From assembly GCA_000469685.2 (NCBI GenBank), contig LS997566.1, positions 42,014,420 to 42,078,419 on the forward strand: a stretch of DNA of 64,000 nucleotides. Direction: 5' to 3'. The translations under genes were made by a program, and so were the position numbers. Positions within the stretch are counted from its first letter, which is position 1, and every line of letters starts with the position of its first letter. The notes beneath the pieces are model-generated. The model was not told where the DNA came from and ran no database searches. It saw nothing but the letters and a program-made list of their open reading frames with translations. Shown here in pieces: positions 1-9,299 of this stretch. Origin of the DNA: Haemonchus contortus. Its lineage: Eukaryota > Nematoda > Chromadorea > Rhabditida > Trichostrongylidae.

Positions 1-149
1 CCATGTCGGGGAATTACACTACGCCAGCCGCAACGTGACGCTGCCTCTATTAGGGCGCTGTGGTGTACGCCAATGAAACGATGATCACCTGGGCCAAACG
101 TGTCACGCATTCATGGGAAGCACAATGGCATCTTTAATAGTCCACGATT

Positions 150-416
150 TTGCGAGCGACCAGTCACGCGACCGGTCACCAGCGACTGGCGACTGGTCGC
201 GCAACTAGTCGCGCGATTAGTTGCGGACCCATCTCGCGAGCGACTGGTCGCTCGACTGATCGCGCCATCGCTCATCGGTCGAGGAGCCCGCGCTAGTTAT
301 GGGTGCCGCCGAGAACGGCCCGAGCAGATCGAGCGACCAGTCGCTAGCGACCGGCGACCGGTCGCGCGGCTGGTCGCTAGTCGCTCGCGAGATGGGTCCG
401 CGATCGCGCGACTTGC
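150..416. repeat. GC-rich foldback (inverted repeat) built from GCGACYGGTCGC palindromes
   Basis: The stretch is dense in CG and in the self-complementary motif GCGACYGGTCGC and its variants (GCGACCAGTCGC, GCGACTGGTCGC). Two arms are complementary: positions 223-244 are the exact reverse complement of 380-401 (22 bp), and flanking sequence continues with mismatches. The loop lies around 260-330. Long open frames here on both strands are a by-product of the repeat. Base composition differs sharply from the AT-richer surroundings. It may be a foldback transposon or a satellite fragment. Confidence 0.75.
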
Positions 417-509
417 TGTGGACTACAAAAGCAGCCAAAGGGAACAACTTCTGAGTGTCCAAGATAAAATGTAGCACTTCCCGTCTCGAGCAGCAAAAGA
501 ATAAGGGAC

Positions 510-987
510 AAGACAAAGAGATCAATACCAGAGGATCGACGTAAGTTGGGGAATTCAATGATCTTAAGTGGACTTCATATAGACCTAGAATCACCTGCTC
601 TCTTCTTGCAGCTTTCACTTCTTTATCCAATATTGGAGGTAAAAAGCTCCATACCGGCTCGTATTTTCGCAAATCCACTTCAGAGACGCGAAGAAAAGCA
701 GAGCTCACGTCAAACTCACTTAAATAAACAATTGTGATTATAGTAATTCTATAAGTGCGCAATTCGTTCACATACTGTGTGTGACCTTTATCTAAAAATT
801 GTATCATCGAGTGAAGAACATTCTTTCGCTGTCTGCGAGGCCTTTGCGTTTCAGCTGAATCTGGATCAGTAACTGAAATTGAGTGAACAGATGCCTTAGC
901 TTTACTGTCAAATTTGATCACCTTCAGCAATAGATAGTTATGAGTAATCATCACTCCTGACTTTTTTATTTCAGAGTTTTGTTTCAT
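510..987 (-). CDS. Unrecognised gene fragment, minus strand, spliced or partly spliced
   Basis: An open frame runs leftward from an ATG at 985-987. Within it are exon-like blocks. One follows a TTTCAG acceptor near 889 and reads VTDPDSAETQRPRRQRK. Another ends DKEVKAARREQ immediately before a GTGATT donor near 595. The frame stays open into the GC-rich foldback at 150-416, where the residues become repeat-derived, so the real 3' end must lie before it or be spliced away. No family was recognised. Exact exon boundaries are uncertain, because the phases of the candidate sites do not all agree. Confidence 0.25.
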
Positions 988-1039
988 ATTTGCTGATATT
1001 TTTGCTATCTATTCAACATAGGGCCCACTCAGAGTACAG

Positions 1040-1420
1040 CACCCAATAGTTGAGCGTTGAGCGTCGAAGTCGCGTTGGCGTTCTTTGCGTGCCATTGCTC
1101 TGTGAACAGTAATGACACGCAAAAACGCCAGCAGAGACGCTAACTCGATCGATATCGCACTGGACGGCGGTGAATAATTTCTTGACCGAGTTTTCACTAG
1201 TGGTGTTAACCACTTTTTCAATTTTTGTTTGTGTATAGGTTTAATGTTTCCTTCAGCTTCTATGGTATAAAGTGGAGAAGATATATAGTTATGGACTGGG
1301 GGGACTCTGCATTGTTTTGAAAGGTAATAATCTCCGGCGCAAGCACAGTAAGCGCCCTAGCGGCCGCTATCTCGAATGCGACGCTCCTCGCTCAACGCTC
1401 AGCGCTCATGGCTCCGAGCA
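1040..1420. repeat. Possible small inverted-repeat element with internal hairpin
   Basis: GAGCGTTGAGCG near 1050 recurs in reverse complement as CGCTCAACGCTC near 1395, suggesting short terminal inverted repeats. Inside, GCGTTGGCGTTCTTTGCGTG (about 1071-1090) pairs with CACGCAAAAACGCCAGC (about 1115-1131), giving a hairpin of about 17 bp. Function is unknown; it could be a miniature transposon. Confidence 0.35.
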
Positions 1421-1660
1421 TACCGCTCCTGACACGGCATGTGCGCAATATTCTTATAACTAAGAACTATGATTATTTATCGGTGTCCAGATTATTATAC
1501 AATCACTAAGGCGGTCCAATAATTGTTTTATTCACAAAGCGTGGGAGACAACTGCGATTTGATTAGTTTTGAAACGCATGCTATCACATCATGATCACAA
1601 TCCTGAGATCAACTCCCTCATCGAAACTAATCTTTTCATATGTGGGGTGGATAATTGGAG

Positions 1661-1768
1661 CTGCACCGGTCTGGGAGGATAAAAGCTTCGACTTATAATT
1701 AGGCTGATTGTGGCAAGTCAATGTATAGGTCACGTATCATTCAAGCGCCACTATGATTCTGAAAGGTT
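1661..1768 (+). repeat. SINE fragment (3' part)
   Basis: Matches the 3' half of the tRNA-derived SINE seen complete at 20312-20609: TCTGGGAGGATAAAAGC, then GTCAATGTATAGG, then CGCCACTATGATTCTGAA. The head with boxes A and B is missing. Confidence 0.65.
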
Positions 1769-1784
1769 GATCATTCCCGTATGC

Positions 1785-1925
1785 GATGCGCCTAAGCACT
1801 AGACTTTCATTCCGAGTTGCAATGGTGTTTGAATGCTTCCGTGAACCATTCAATAACTTGTCTGGTGCGGCCGATATACAAGCCAATACTTTCATCTTAC
1901 CAGACGAGTTGGGAATAAATTAATC
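1785..1925 (-). repeat. SINE fragment (3' part), opposite orientation
   Basis: Contains GATGCGCC, CATTCCGAGTTGCAATGGTG, GCGGCCGATATACAAG and ACCAGACGAGTTGGG, i.e. the reverse complement of the same SINE 3' half. It lies head to head with the fragment at 1661-1768 and could fold back on it. Confidence 0.65.
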
Positions 1926-2005
1926 GTCCCAAGTGAGATATTGGGCTTTATTAGAGAACGCAAGTGTCGATACTAGGCTCGATCACTTGTAGGTGCGGAT
2001 CCCTA

Positions 2006-4116
2006 AAGACACAGTCCTTGATAAAAGTGGTTTCATAATTCTCCCTCCAGGAATACTCAGTGGCCCCGAAGAGCAAAAAGAAGGACGCTGTCGGGTCCAA
2101 AGACTCAACAGCTAGAGCATGATGGGAGCCCCGCCACCGGACCCTTCGGATGCCCCGCCTCTCGATCGATGTCACGTCAGATGAGTGTCGAGATTGCAAT
2201 ATTCGTTCTAGGACCCACATATTCCTTCTCGCTCAACCCCCTTTTTAACGATCTTTTCATCGTGTGAAAGACTTGAATCTCCGGTGAGAGATACGGTGAA
2301 ATCTTTGCAGAACCACTGCCACTTAACGAGGTGATTCGGGTAGAAATCATGGCACCCTCTGCCGGATCATCCATGTGATAGTACGCCGCTTAGCACAACC
2401 TTCACGCTAGTAACGAAAGCAGAACCGTGAGGATGGCTAACCTGGCGACGAGGTTTCAATCGTAGACCTGCTACAGCTTTTGCGACGCCGGGGACGGAAT
2501 GCCCTATCGACGTTCTTAACAAAATAATGTTACCGTGGCTAGAGACTGTTTCAGCATGTTTCAGACTGTCAATTGCTCTCGTCTTACCCAATTGTTTGTT
2601 TAAGGAATCACAAGAATCTTGCTAGGTAACAAATGGAAAGATCGACCGATTACATTGCACATATAAGATGGCATGGGGAACAATTCTTCTCTCGGATAGA
2701 ATCAATCATTTTTCGCAGGTTTGTCTGTCTGTCGGTCAGCTATTCGTCCCCAGATCTCATCGCGATTATGATAGGAGGAATGATACGAAGAACCCACCGC
2801 TAACCGAGTTGCTGACAGAAAGAAGGGAGAAAAGGAGAAATGACGGGTAAGCTGGATCAGTACCATGGTAGTGATAGCGCTAGCACAGTGATATCGATTG
2901 ATACTTTTGATCCCTAGGCAGTGGTTGATCTGTTGCAGCTAATCATCCTACGGAGCAGTTACTGAGTATACCTTTAGGGACGTCAATCAAACTAAAGACT
3001 GACGTTCCTATCGAGCCACTGGGCGTGAGCATAGCATCCCTTTCGTTCAGAGCTTTCATGAAGACGTGTGATGTCTTCCCTCAGGTGGAGACATAATCCT
3101 CCATGAAAACTCTGAAACTCAGAAGGAGGGGAATGGTTAACGTAGTCCCACTTGACTACAATGGCGCGCGACAGTGCAAATGGAGATGTCACTGGCATCC
3201 ATCCAAGCGAATCGATGATCTCCGGGACGAGAGGTGATTCAGAGGATCCTGCAAGGACCTTCAAATCGAAAGCGATGTTACTCACTTCTCTGATGCCTTC
3301 TGCAAAAACTGAGATTGAGCGTTGACGCCTTGGTTTTGCCCTTGGCTCGGGCTCCATCATCTCCTAAAATGACGATATTACTGTTGAGAAGTGGACACTT
3401 AGGCGGAAACCTACCAAGAAAATCCTTGAATTGATGTTAGTAGAAGAGCAGAGAGGACACTGGAAGGATGAGTGTCTGTGTCTACCGGTTCGAGTGGAGG
3501 AACAGAGAAAACTATACCACCCATGGCTGGTTAGTGGTTATGAGGGCACGCATGTGATACCAGTTCATTCCAAGAAACGTCTGCTGTGGGCTGGCTTACG
3601 GTTAGCAATATCTTTCTGATTGCTGTGACACTCATTTAAGACGTTCTTACGTCTCCCTATGGTGGCCATATCCTTAGGATCATGGTCAAAAGGGAGAATT
3701 TCTCAGATCATATTAGGTTATGGCTGCTCTTTACAGCAATAACTATAATACATTAGGGCTCCCGAAATAGGCTCAACTGATGTACACACCCTATGCGAAC
3801 GAATTCTCAAGCGTTATAAAAGCAGTGGAGGCTGCACCATCCCCATCAGGACATTTACCTTGCCCACAAGCAGCTTACTTCAGCCGGGTATATGCTATGG
3901 GACGCTCATTTGAACCACTTGTCTAAATACCCCTTCCATGCAACTTCTTTCGGCACATTCTCGTCCAACCCGTGATTTTACTTCCTTTTTAAAGCCTTGT
4001 ATTTCTCTGAACGCGCCGATTATCGCGTTGTCTTCGCCACTTTTGCACTATTCTGGACCATTATTTCCAATACTACATCAAAACTAGGACCCCAATATTG
4101 TCGTTAACTGTGCCTT
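2006..4116. mobile_element. TA-flanked terminal-inverted-repeat DNA element, copy 1 (long)
   Basis: The left end AAGACACAGTCCTTGATAA follows TA. The right end is the reverse complement of the family end (TTGTCGTTAACTGTGCCTT at 4098-4116). The left subterminal region (GGACGCTGTCGGGTCC, GAGCCCCGCCACCGG) aligns with copy 2 at 4119 and copy 3 at 18449. The right subterminal region resembles the other copies (TACCCCTTCCATG). At 2.1 kb it is the longest copy. Internal open frames are poor and no transposase was recognised, so it is non-autonomous or decayed. Confidence 0.6.
2992..3360 (-). pseudogene. 122-codon open frame inside the DNA element, possible retroelement relic
   Basis: A continuous minus-strand frame encodes a mixed-composition protein. 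One segment (IDSLGWMPVTSPFALSR, then KWDYVNHSPP) faintly resembles the FDPLGxxxPV...WD pattern downstream of the reverse transcriptase domain in BEL/Pao elements. The resemblance is weak, no catalytic motif is visible, and it sits inside an inverted-repeat element, so a chance frame is equally possible. Confidence 0.2.
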
Positions 4117-4118
4117 CG

Positions 4119-5235
4119 AAGGCACAGTTCATGATAAAAACGGTTCTGACGGATTCTTCCGGGAATTACCCAATGGCCCTCAGTGGTAACACGAAGGACG
4201 CTGTCAGGACGAAAATCTAAACAGATAGGGCATAATATGAGCCCCATTACCGGATTCGTTGACGTCCACGCCCATCGACTGATGATGTATGAGACGAGTG
4301 TCGAGGCAATACGGGTTGCGCTATTCGCAGCAAGACCCACACTTTTAGCATGCAATCAGCTGATCGCCGGCTGGTAAGGTAGTGTTTTACTCCTAAACTA
4401 TTATTCTCTGTTGATCCTTTTGCTGCTGCGTTCATTTTTCTAGTTCTCTATCTTGGGAGGATGAAAAATAGGGGGGGGGGGGGTTATTTTTGCTGATTAT
4501 AGAGCTTTTGCTAACTTAGAAGCCATCAGTGAATGAACTTCAAGAGACATGTCTGCTTACTGTAGTCAGCTACTCGCACCAGGATCCAAACCTACGCAAC
4601 AACACGCATTGCATGGCTCGTCCATAAGGGACATTTCTGAGAGGGTGCTGCTAAGGGTCAAAGATTATTCTACACTCCTTCTATAAGGTTAAAGCCTAAG
4701 TTCTTTCTCCGACTTTTTTGTAAAGATCGCAATAGCGAGCCAGCCTGAAGATCAGAGGTATGCACCATCACTATATCATGCTTGACGCCAACGCTTGCCG
4801 ATTCTGTCCTCCCATAAGAACGGGACTTGGACTAGGAGAAGTGTGCCTCTCTGATCTCCTCCTTTGTGTTGATCTACGAAATTTCGAAAGGGCATTGTGA
4901 CCTGCATGTGCAGGGTGGGCGAGTGATAGCTAGTGTGAGGAAGGATATCATGCACACTTCACGCTCACGTTATGGCGAAATATCAGCATCCATGCAAACG
5001 AAATACGGAAGGGTCAAACACGGTGGAAAGTACTTATGCATCAATCCAATACTTCATTTTTCTGGTCCTGTTCCCGGTCAGCCCCTTTTTCACGACTTTC
5101 ACGAATTTCGAATGGCCTTTTATTATCTTGGAAATACCGATTAGCTGCTTCCTTCGCCTCCACCGCACTCTTCTCCATTCTTTTTCAGTTTTCGTCATAT
5201 TCTGGACAATCCAAAATTATCGTGAACTGTGCCTT
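4119..5235. mobile_element. TA-flanked terminal-inverted-repeat DNA element, copy 2
   Basis: The left end AAGGCACAGTTCATGATAA at 4119 and the right end TTATCGTGAACTGTGCCTT ending at 5235 are reverse complements with one mismatch. It abuts copy 1 with only CG between them (4117-4118), making the junction palindrome GTGCCTTCGAAGGCAC. Length 1,117 bp. No transposase frame was recognised. A 13-base G run lies at 4471-4483. Confidence 0.75.
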
Positions 5236-6262
5236 TGAATACACTTTTTGCAAACTGTCCACCCATATTCAACAAGTACTTCTTTACGGGTTCGAGCCTG
5301 AAAACTCCACTGCTGGGACCCAATGAAGTATGTGCCAAGCGTTTTGCGTTGCTCCCTGTCGCGAATGGTGGGGTCTGCGTAAAGCGCGACGTTATCGGCC
5401 ACGAGTTCGTGCGGTCCTATCGAAACGTCCCCTGATTCGCGAAGCGAGAGTCTACATGTCGAGGGTACTGCTGCAAAGTTGATGTGGCACCCATTGCCTT
5501 CTCCCCTTGCTGCTGCAAACCCACTGTCTTCATTCTGGTCGTGCGTGCGAAATATACATGTACATATATTTAGGAATAAACTACTAATAACGAATACTAC
5601 CAACTATCAAGAATGCGGAGAAAGAGATACTTGTCCGATGTAACTGTTCAAAGAGAGAATACGAGAGACTATTAAATGTATCTTCACACAACAGAAAATG
5701 CGAACAGAAACTTACGGGCAAGCTTCTGCGTCACTCGGAGTCGTCGGCACTCGCTGTCCTCGAGGAAGGGACGGGCACGGGTCCGCGGACATGTGACATG
5801 CACGTACCGTGTCTCCCCGCGGCTCCGAGTTCCCTCGCTCGACCCGAGGCTCCCTGGCGCTCGTATCCTCCTCGAACTGCTGGTAGACTCAGTTGCCCGG
5901 CGACAGCTAGCAGCTCGCATCCTATCCGATCTCCTCCTCCCAACCTGGAGCCTCTCCTCCTTTTGTCCTGACCCGGCAATGCGATGTTCCCTGAGCCTGC
6001 GATCCTTTCTGTAGACGAGGTCGATAGATGGCGACGACAATGCTAAGATATTACACACGAAAAGAGAAAACGACGGAGCGGTATTTTGACATGGTGAAGA
6101 ATGGCAAGGTGCTGTGCACACTGTGCGGCGCCCAAGCCACGTCGCAATCGATACAGACGGCGCGGCGCGATCGATGGAAACGGTAGTGCGCGTCGAATAA
6201 TGCGTGCGCTGTGTAGTGACAGCCCTGGTATTAAGAAGTGGGCTTCCCGAGGTATGTGTCAC
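5217..6262 (-). CDS. Tentative two-exon gene whose 3' end runs into a DNA element
   Basis: Two minus-strand blocks look coding. The upstream block (about 5716-6262) is GC-rich and basic, and ends SECRRLRVTQKLA before a perfect GTAAGT donor (5710-5715). The downstream block begins after TTTGCAG (right end 5512) and reads RGEGNGCHINFAAVPSTC, later ELVADNVALYADPTIRDREQ. Joining donor and acceptor keeps the frame (one base plus two). The last codons (KCIQRHSSR, stop at 5217-5219) lie in the terminal repeat of the element at 4119-5235, so the element supplies the present C-terminus. No family was recognised. The start is unknown; the upstream block could be 5' UTR plus coding. Confidence 0.35.
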
Positions 6263-7251
6263 CTCGTGCGTCCGAGGACGCGCGCGGCAAACTGCGCGTC
6301 GAAGTTCGTCACGGTTTGAACGACTTTAACGCCTATCATTGGGACCCAAGTTTGAAGTAGAGTAGATTAAAAGGATCATTTTACTCTACCGAACTACTCT
6401 ATTTGAGTTCGTGCCCCGAAAACTGGCATCAGAGTTGTACAGATCGTCACAAACTTCGCCGCGCAAGTTGCCACGCGCGTCTTCGGACTCTCGAAGTGAC
6501 CGTACCCCGGCTTCAGGAGACTCCCCTTCAGAGCGGTGCTAAGTACACCTCACTTCCACGCTTAACAGCCTGGAACAGAATAGTCGACAGTGAAGGTTGG
6601 CCCGATAGCGATATCATGAAACCTCATGATATGTTTCACATGAGTAGGGCCCTTTCATAGTAATTTCATGGTGTTTTCCAGAAAATCTCGTGAGAATGTG
6701 GAACATAACGAAGTTTTTGGCAGGTTTGTAATATCCTCTTGGTCAAATGGTGTATGCACAGGACAATTCATTGAATTCTTTATTCATTTTTTAATCCTAG
6801 AAGGAACCGATTGAGAATCATAATGGCAAGTAACGTGAGCAGTTTTTAAAAATACGTCCAAGAAACTGTACATTAACATCATGGAACAAACATCAGGTGA
6901 CAGCAAGCGATCAATCAATATGTATGAAAAACAAAAGAAAAAAAAAGGAAAAGTGAAAGACAATTGTAAGTAATGATTTTAAAAGATTAAATTAGTATTG
7001 TGAAGATAATTACAACAATAGGGTTAAACGACCAGAATTTCTAGCATTAACACTATACTACAGAACTACATAGTTGTGCAACAAATTATATACTACGGCT
7101 CTCAAAGCTCTGCACTTACTGTGTAGTACTGAAAAGTGCTGATGTATGTACTGTGAAGAATTAAGTAACAGACTAATAGAGAGCAATAGATCCTGAACAA
7201 ATTGGCTTGCAACGTAGTACTCCCGTGTATGGCATGGATGATAGCAGATGG
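6263..7251. other. No gene recognised
   Basis: AT-rich spacer with A runs. Nothing codes convincingly on either strand. A short hairpin (GTAGAGTA...TACTCTAC) lies near 6357-6392. Confidence 0.4.
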
Positions 7252-7347
7252 CTACCGTCCCGATGTTTTGAATAGGTATTCGAATTCGGGCGGTAATGTT
7301 GGAAGTATATTCTCTGGTGGCTCGAAGTTCTTTATAAGCTTCACCAC
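7252..7347 (-). CDS. Probable terminal exon (31 codons plus stop)
   Basis: After a clean CTTTTCAG acceptor (right end 7347) the minus strand reads VVKLIKNFEPPENILPTLPP and continues to FKTSGR and a TAG at 7252-7254, phase 0. Composition and acceptor look like a real last exon. It is phase-compatible with the exon ending at 8308 and is probably the 3' end of the long minus-strand gene interrupted by the LTR element. It could belong to another gene. Confidence 0.4.
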   Translation of the reverse strand: MVKLIKNFEPPENILPTLPPEFEYLFKTSGR

Positions 7348-8069
7348 CTGAAAAGTGCTTGGTAAATAAAGCACATCCATGTATAATTAAATGCTTCTTC
7401 ATTTTGTCTGCTAGAAAGGATTCAGCTGAAAGTTCCGATTTACAACGTATTATAAGCTATAACGATATATTACAATGGATTACAGCCATATATCTCAGCC
7501 CCTGACAATGTGCAAGCACATAGAATCAAGAAAATGATGGAAAATCTGTAAGCCGAGGGGCGGTCGAGTAGGTGAAAGAGGCGGTTCTTCCCACAAAATG
7601 GTGCTGATGTGTCGAAAGAAAAAAAACCATTTAGAAGAACTTTTCATAGAAGGGAAATGACTTCGGTCCCTAGGATGATAGAGGTTGAAGCCCACTGCAT
7701 AAAAAATAGATAGTTTGTAGACGGAGTGCGCAGCTCCCTACGACAGATGAAAGCTTCCCTACGTAAGTTACTCAACTAGGGTCACTACAGAGGATGTGGG
7801 GCCTCAAGGAGAAGGAAGCGGATAGGGCTTGAAAGTTGAATCATTCCTGACACACTCGACTCTGGGGTGAACCCCTGATGAAGCTGAGGCTAAAGCCATA
7901 AGGTTTGCATTTTCACGGAAGTTAGCTTTAAAGTGGCCTCATTTTTTGGAATGATGCCAAATATCGTGCCCTTTCTCCAATTTTCTCTCATAATCCACTT
8001 GGCTAACTCCACTAGCTCCAGCTGCTTGGTTTCTTTGGGTTTCGCTTTAGGCTTTTCCGGGCTCATACA

Positions 8070-8294
8070 ATGGATGATGTTTCAACGAAAATGCGCTTTC
8101 AAAATCCAGTGCCTATCACTTTCAATCAAGCCTTCATCGCCGTCAAGGTCATTCGTGATATCTGTGCTATGGGTGTGGAGGACAACAAGCCGGAAAGAAC
8201 AGCTAGTGATCACGAACGACAATTTCGAAACGGTCAGATGATCCACAAAGGGCAAGATTTCTTTGTTGTCAACACGGTTTACGAAGAACGGTGA
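8070..8294 (+). CDS. Plus-strand open frame, unrecognised
   Basis: An ATG-started frame of 74 codons encodes MDDVSTKMRFQNPVP, then FIAVKVIRDICAMGVEDN, ending in TGA. Composition is protein-like, but no family, promoter or splice context supports it. It lies in what would be the last intron of the minus-strand gene (7348-8307). Confidence 0.15.
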   Translation: MDDVSTKMRFQNPVPITFNQAFIAVKVIRDICAMGVEDNKPERTASDHERQFRNGQMIHKGQDFFVVNTVYEER

Positions 8295-8307
8295 GAATCA
8301 GCCTTAC

Positions 8308-8473
8308 ATGAAAACTCGCAGCCACCCCAGCCACTCCGAAATTAAAGCTCGATGTGAACAGTCCAAAAGCTGAGACTGTCGATACTCTGGCTGAGTAAAT
8401 GGCTAATAACTGCCTTAACGGCTGAACAAAGTGCTCTTGTCTAGAAGGGGCTGTTACCGCTAGGAGAACTCTC
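8308..8473 (-). CDS. Probable internal exon (166 nt) beyond the LTR element
   Basis: Bounded by a TTTTGAAAGTTAG acceptor and a GTAAGG donor. The open frame reads RVLLAVTAPSRQEHFVQPLR and ends FGVAGVAASFH. It starts with one base of a codon and ends in phase 0. That matches a donor at 8652 (two spare bases) and the terminal exon at 7347. It therefore fits as the next-to-last exon of the interrupted secreted-protein gene. The phase match is seen; membership is inferred. Confidence 0.4.
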
Positions 8474-8652
8474 CTAACTTTCAAAAGTCGCGATCTTCCA
8501 AAGTGATCATGCTCCCCTAGGATTGCTGGACGAACATAATCGCCGCATTGGGAATTTCTTCAGCCCTGGACTTGTTGGTTAGGACGGACCCTGAATCTCC
8601 ATGTTTTTCCATTGGTGACAAGGTTCTAAGCGGCTTTTCGGCCACTAATCAC

Positions 8653-8732
8653 TTGGATATGGAAACTGGCTCTCTCAGATTCCGCCTTTGCGTCAAGGCC
8701 TTGGGGCTTTGAAAAGCCGTGGGGAGTAGGTG
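8653..8732 (-). CDS. Downstream half of the exon split by the LTR element
   Basis: Directly beyond the AAAT duplication the minus-strand frame of the broken exon at 15171-15260 stays open for 26 codons (HLLPTAFQSPKALTQRR...) to a GTGATT donor at 8652. Removing the element and one AAAT copy restores a 170-nt exon whose ends are phase-compatible with both neighbours. That the two halves were one exon is inference from frame and target-site duplication. Confidence 0.45.
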
Positions 8733-8736
8733 AAAT

Positions 8737-9149
8737 TGTAAGTGATGCTGTGAAAGCGTGACGATAGTTGGGCAACTTTCATGATTCATCTATTTCAGGG
8801 CGGAGCGAGGACGATGGAAGCTGTCGGGGAGTCGGCCAGCCGTCGGACTGGAGGACAGTAGCCTTTCTCTGCATGTTTCTCTTGCATCTTGGGGCGCTAC
8901 CCCAGTCACGAAGATCTGTTTGTCAACCTATTACATTCTTTGCTTGCCTTTATATCTATATGTTCTCATATCGTGTTATGTATACATTCGTATTCCGAGT
9001 TATTATGAGATGTTATTATCATTCATTTGGTGCTACTCATATCTGTGCCTTATATACCTATCTGCTCTGATTATTATTTTTATAATAAAACTTAGTTAAT
9101 TATTAGTCTAAGAGGTACAAGCACGATCCGCTGCGCGCGCCAGCTTACT
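8737..9149 (+). repeat. 5' LTR (413 bp)
   Basis: Starts TGTAAGTGATG and ends CAGCTTACT, with 5-bp inverted ends GTAAG/CTTAC. An AATAAA signal lies at 9084-9089. The first ~200 bp and last ~70 bp match the 3' LTR exactly, but the middle ~140 bp differs at many positions. The opening 61 bp (8738-8798) has intron form: GTAAGT...CTATTTCAG. Confidence 0.85.
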
Positions 9150-9169
9150 GGTAGCAGCGAGTGGTTTCG
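9149..9169 (+). other. Primer-binding site, initiator tRNA-Met type
   Basis: TGGTAGCAG followed by three differing bases and then GTGGTTTCG. Metazoan initiator tRNA-Met ends ...CUGCUACCA, so the first nine bases are complementary, and complementarity resumes after the mismatched triplet. The first T may be the last base of the LTR. Confidence 0.75.
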
Positions 9170-9299
9170 CTCCGGCTATAGGTTGGTAAACAGTCTCCAA
9201 GTGTTTTTTTTGAACCTTCGTGCAGCTATGTCAGCGTGGAAGGGCCCGTCCGCGCTCGACTGGCAGCTGCACGGAGTCAACACCAAAAAGACTAAGCTC

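Noticed and set aside
100..474. 124-codon plus-strand frame and the 256-codon minus-strand frame through the same region
   Set aside because: Across 150-416 both are translations of the GC-rich palindrome, with repetitive Arg/Ser output.
5684..6262. 192-codon minus-strand ORF taken as a complete gene
   Set aside because: It lacks a clear start context, is basic low-complexity from CG-rich DNA, and is better read as an exon ending at the GTAAGT donor.
6344..6355. ACCCAAGTTTGA, identical to the 3' part of the nematode spliced leader SL1
   Set aside because: The upstream GGTTTAATT part, the donor GT and an Sm-binding site are absent; a 12-base match by chance is plausible.
8768..9070. 100-codon frame in the 5' LTR, repeated in the 3' LTR at 14783-15091
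   Set aside because: The frame is kept only because the LTR ends are identical; the diverged middle does not preserve the protein.
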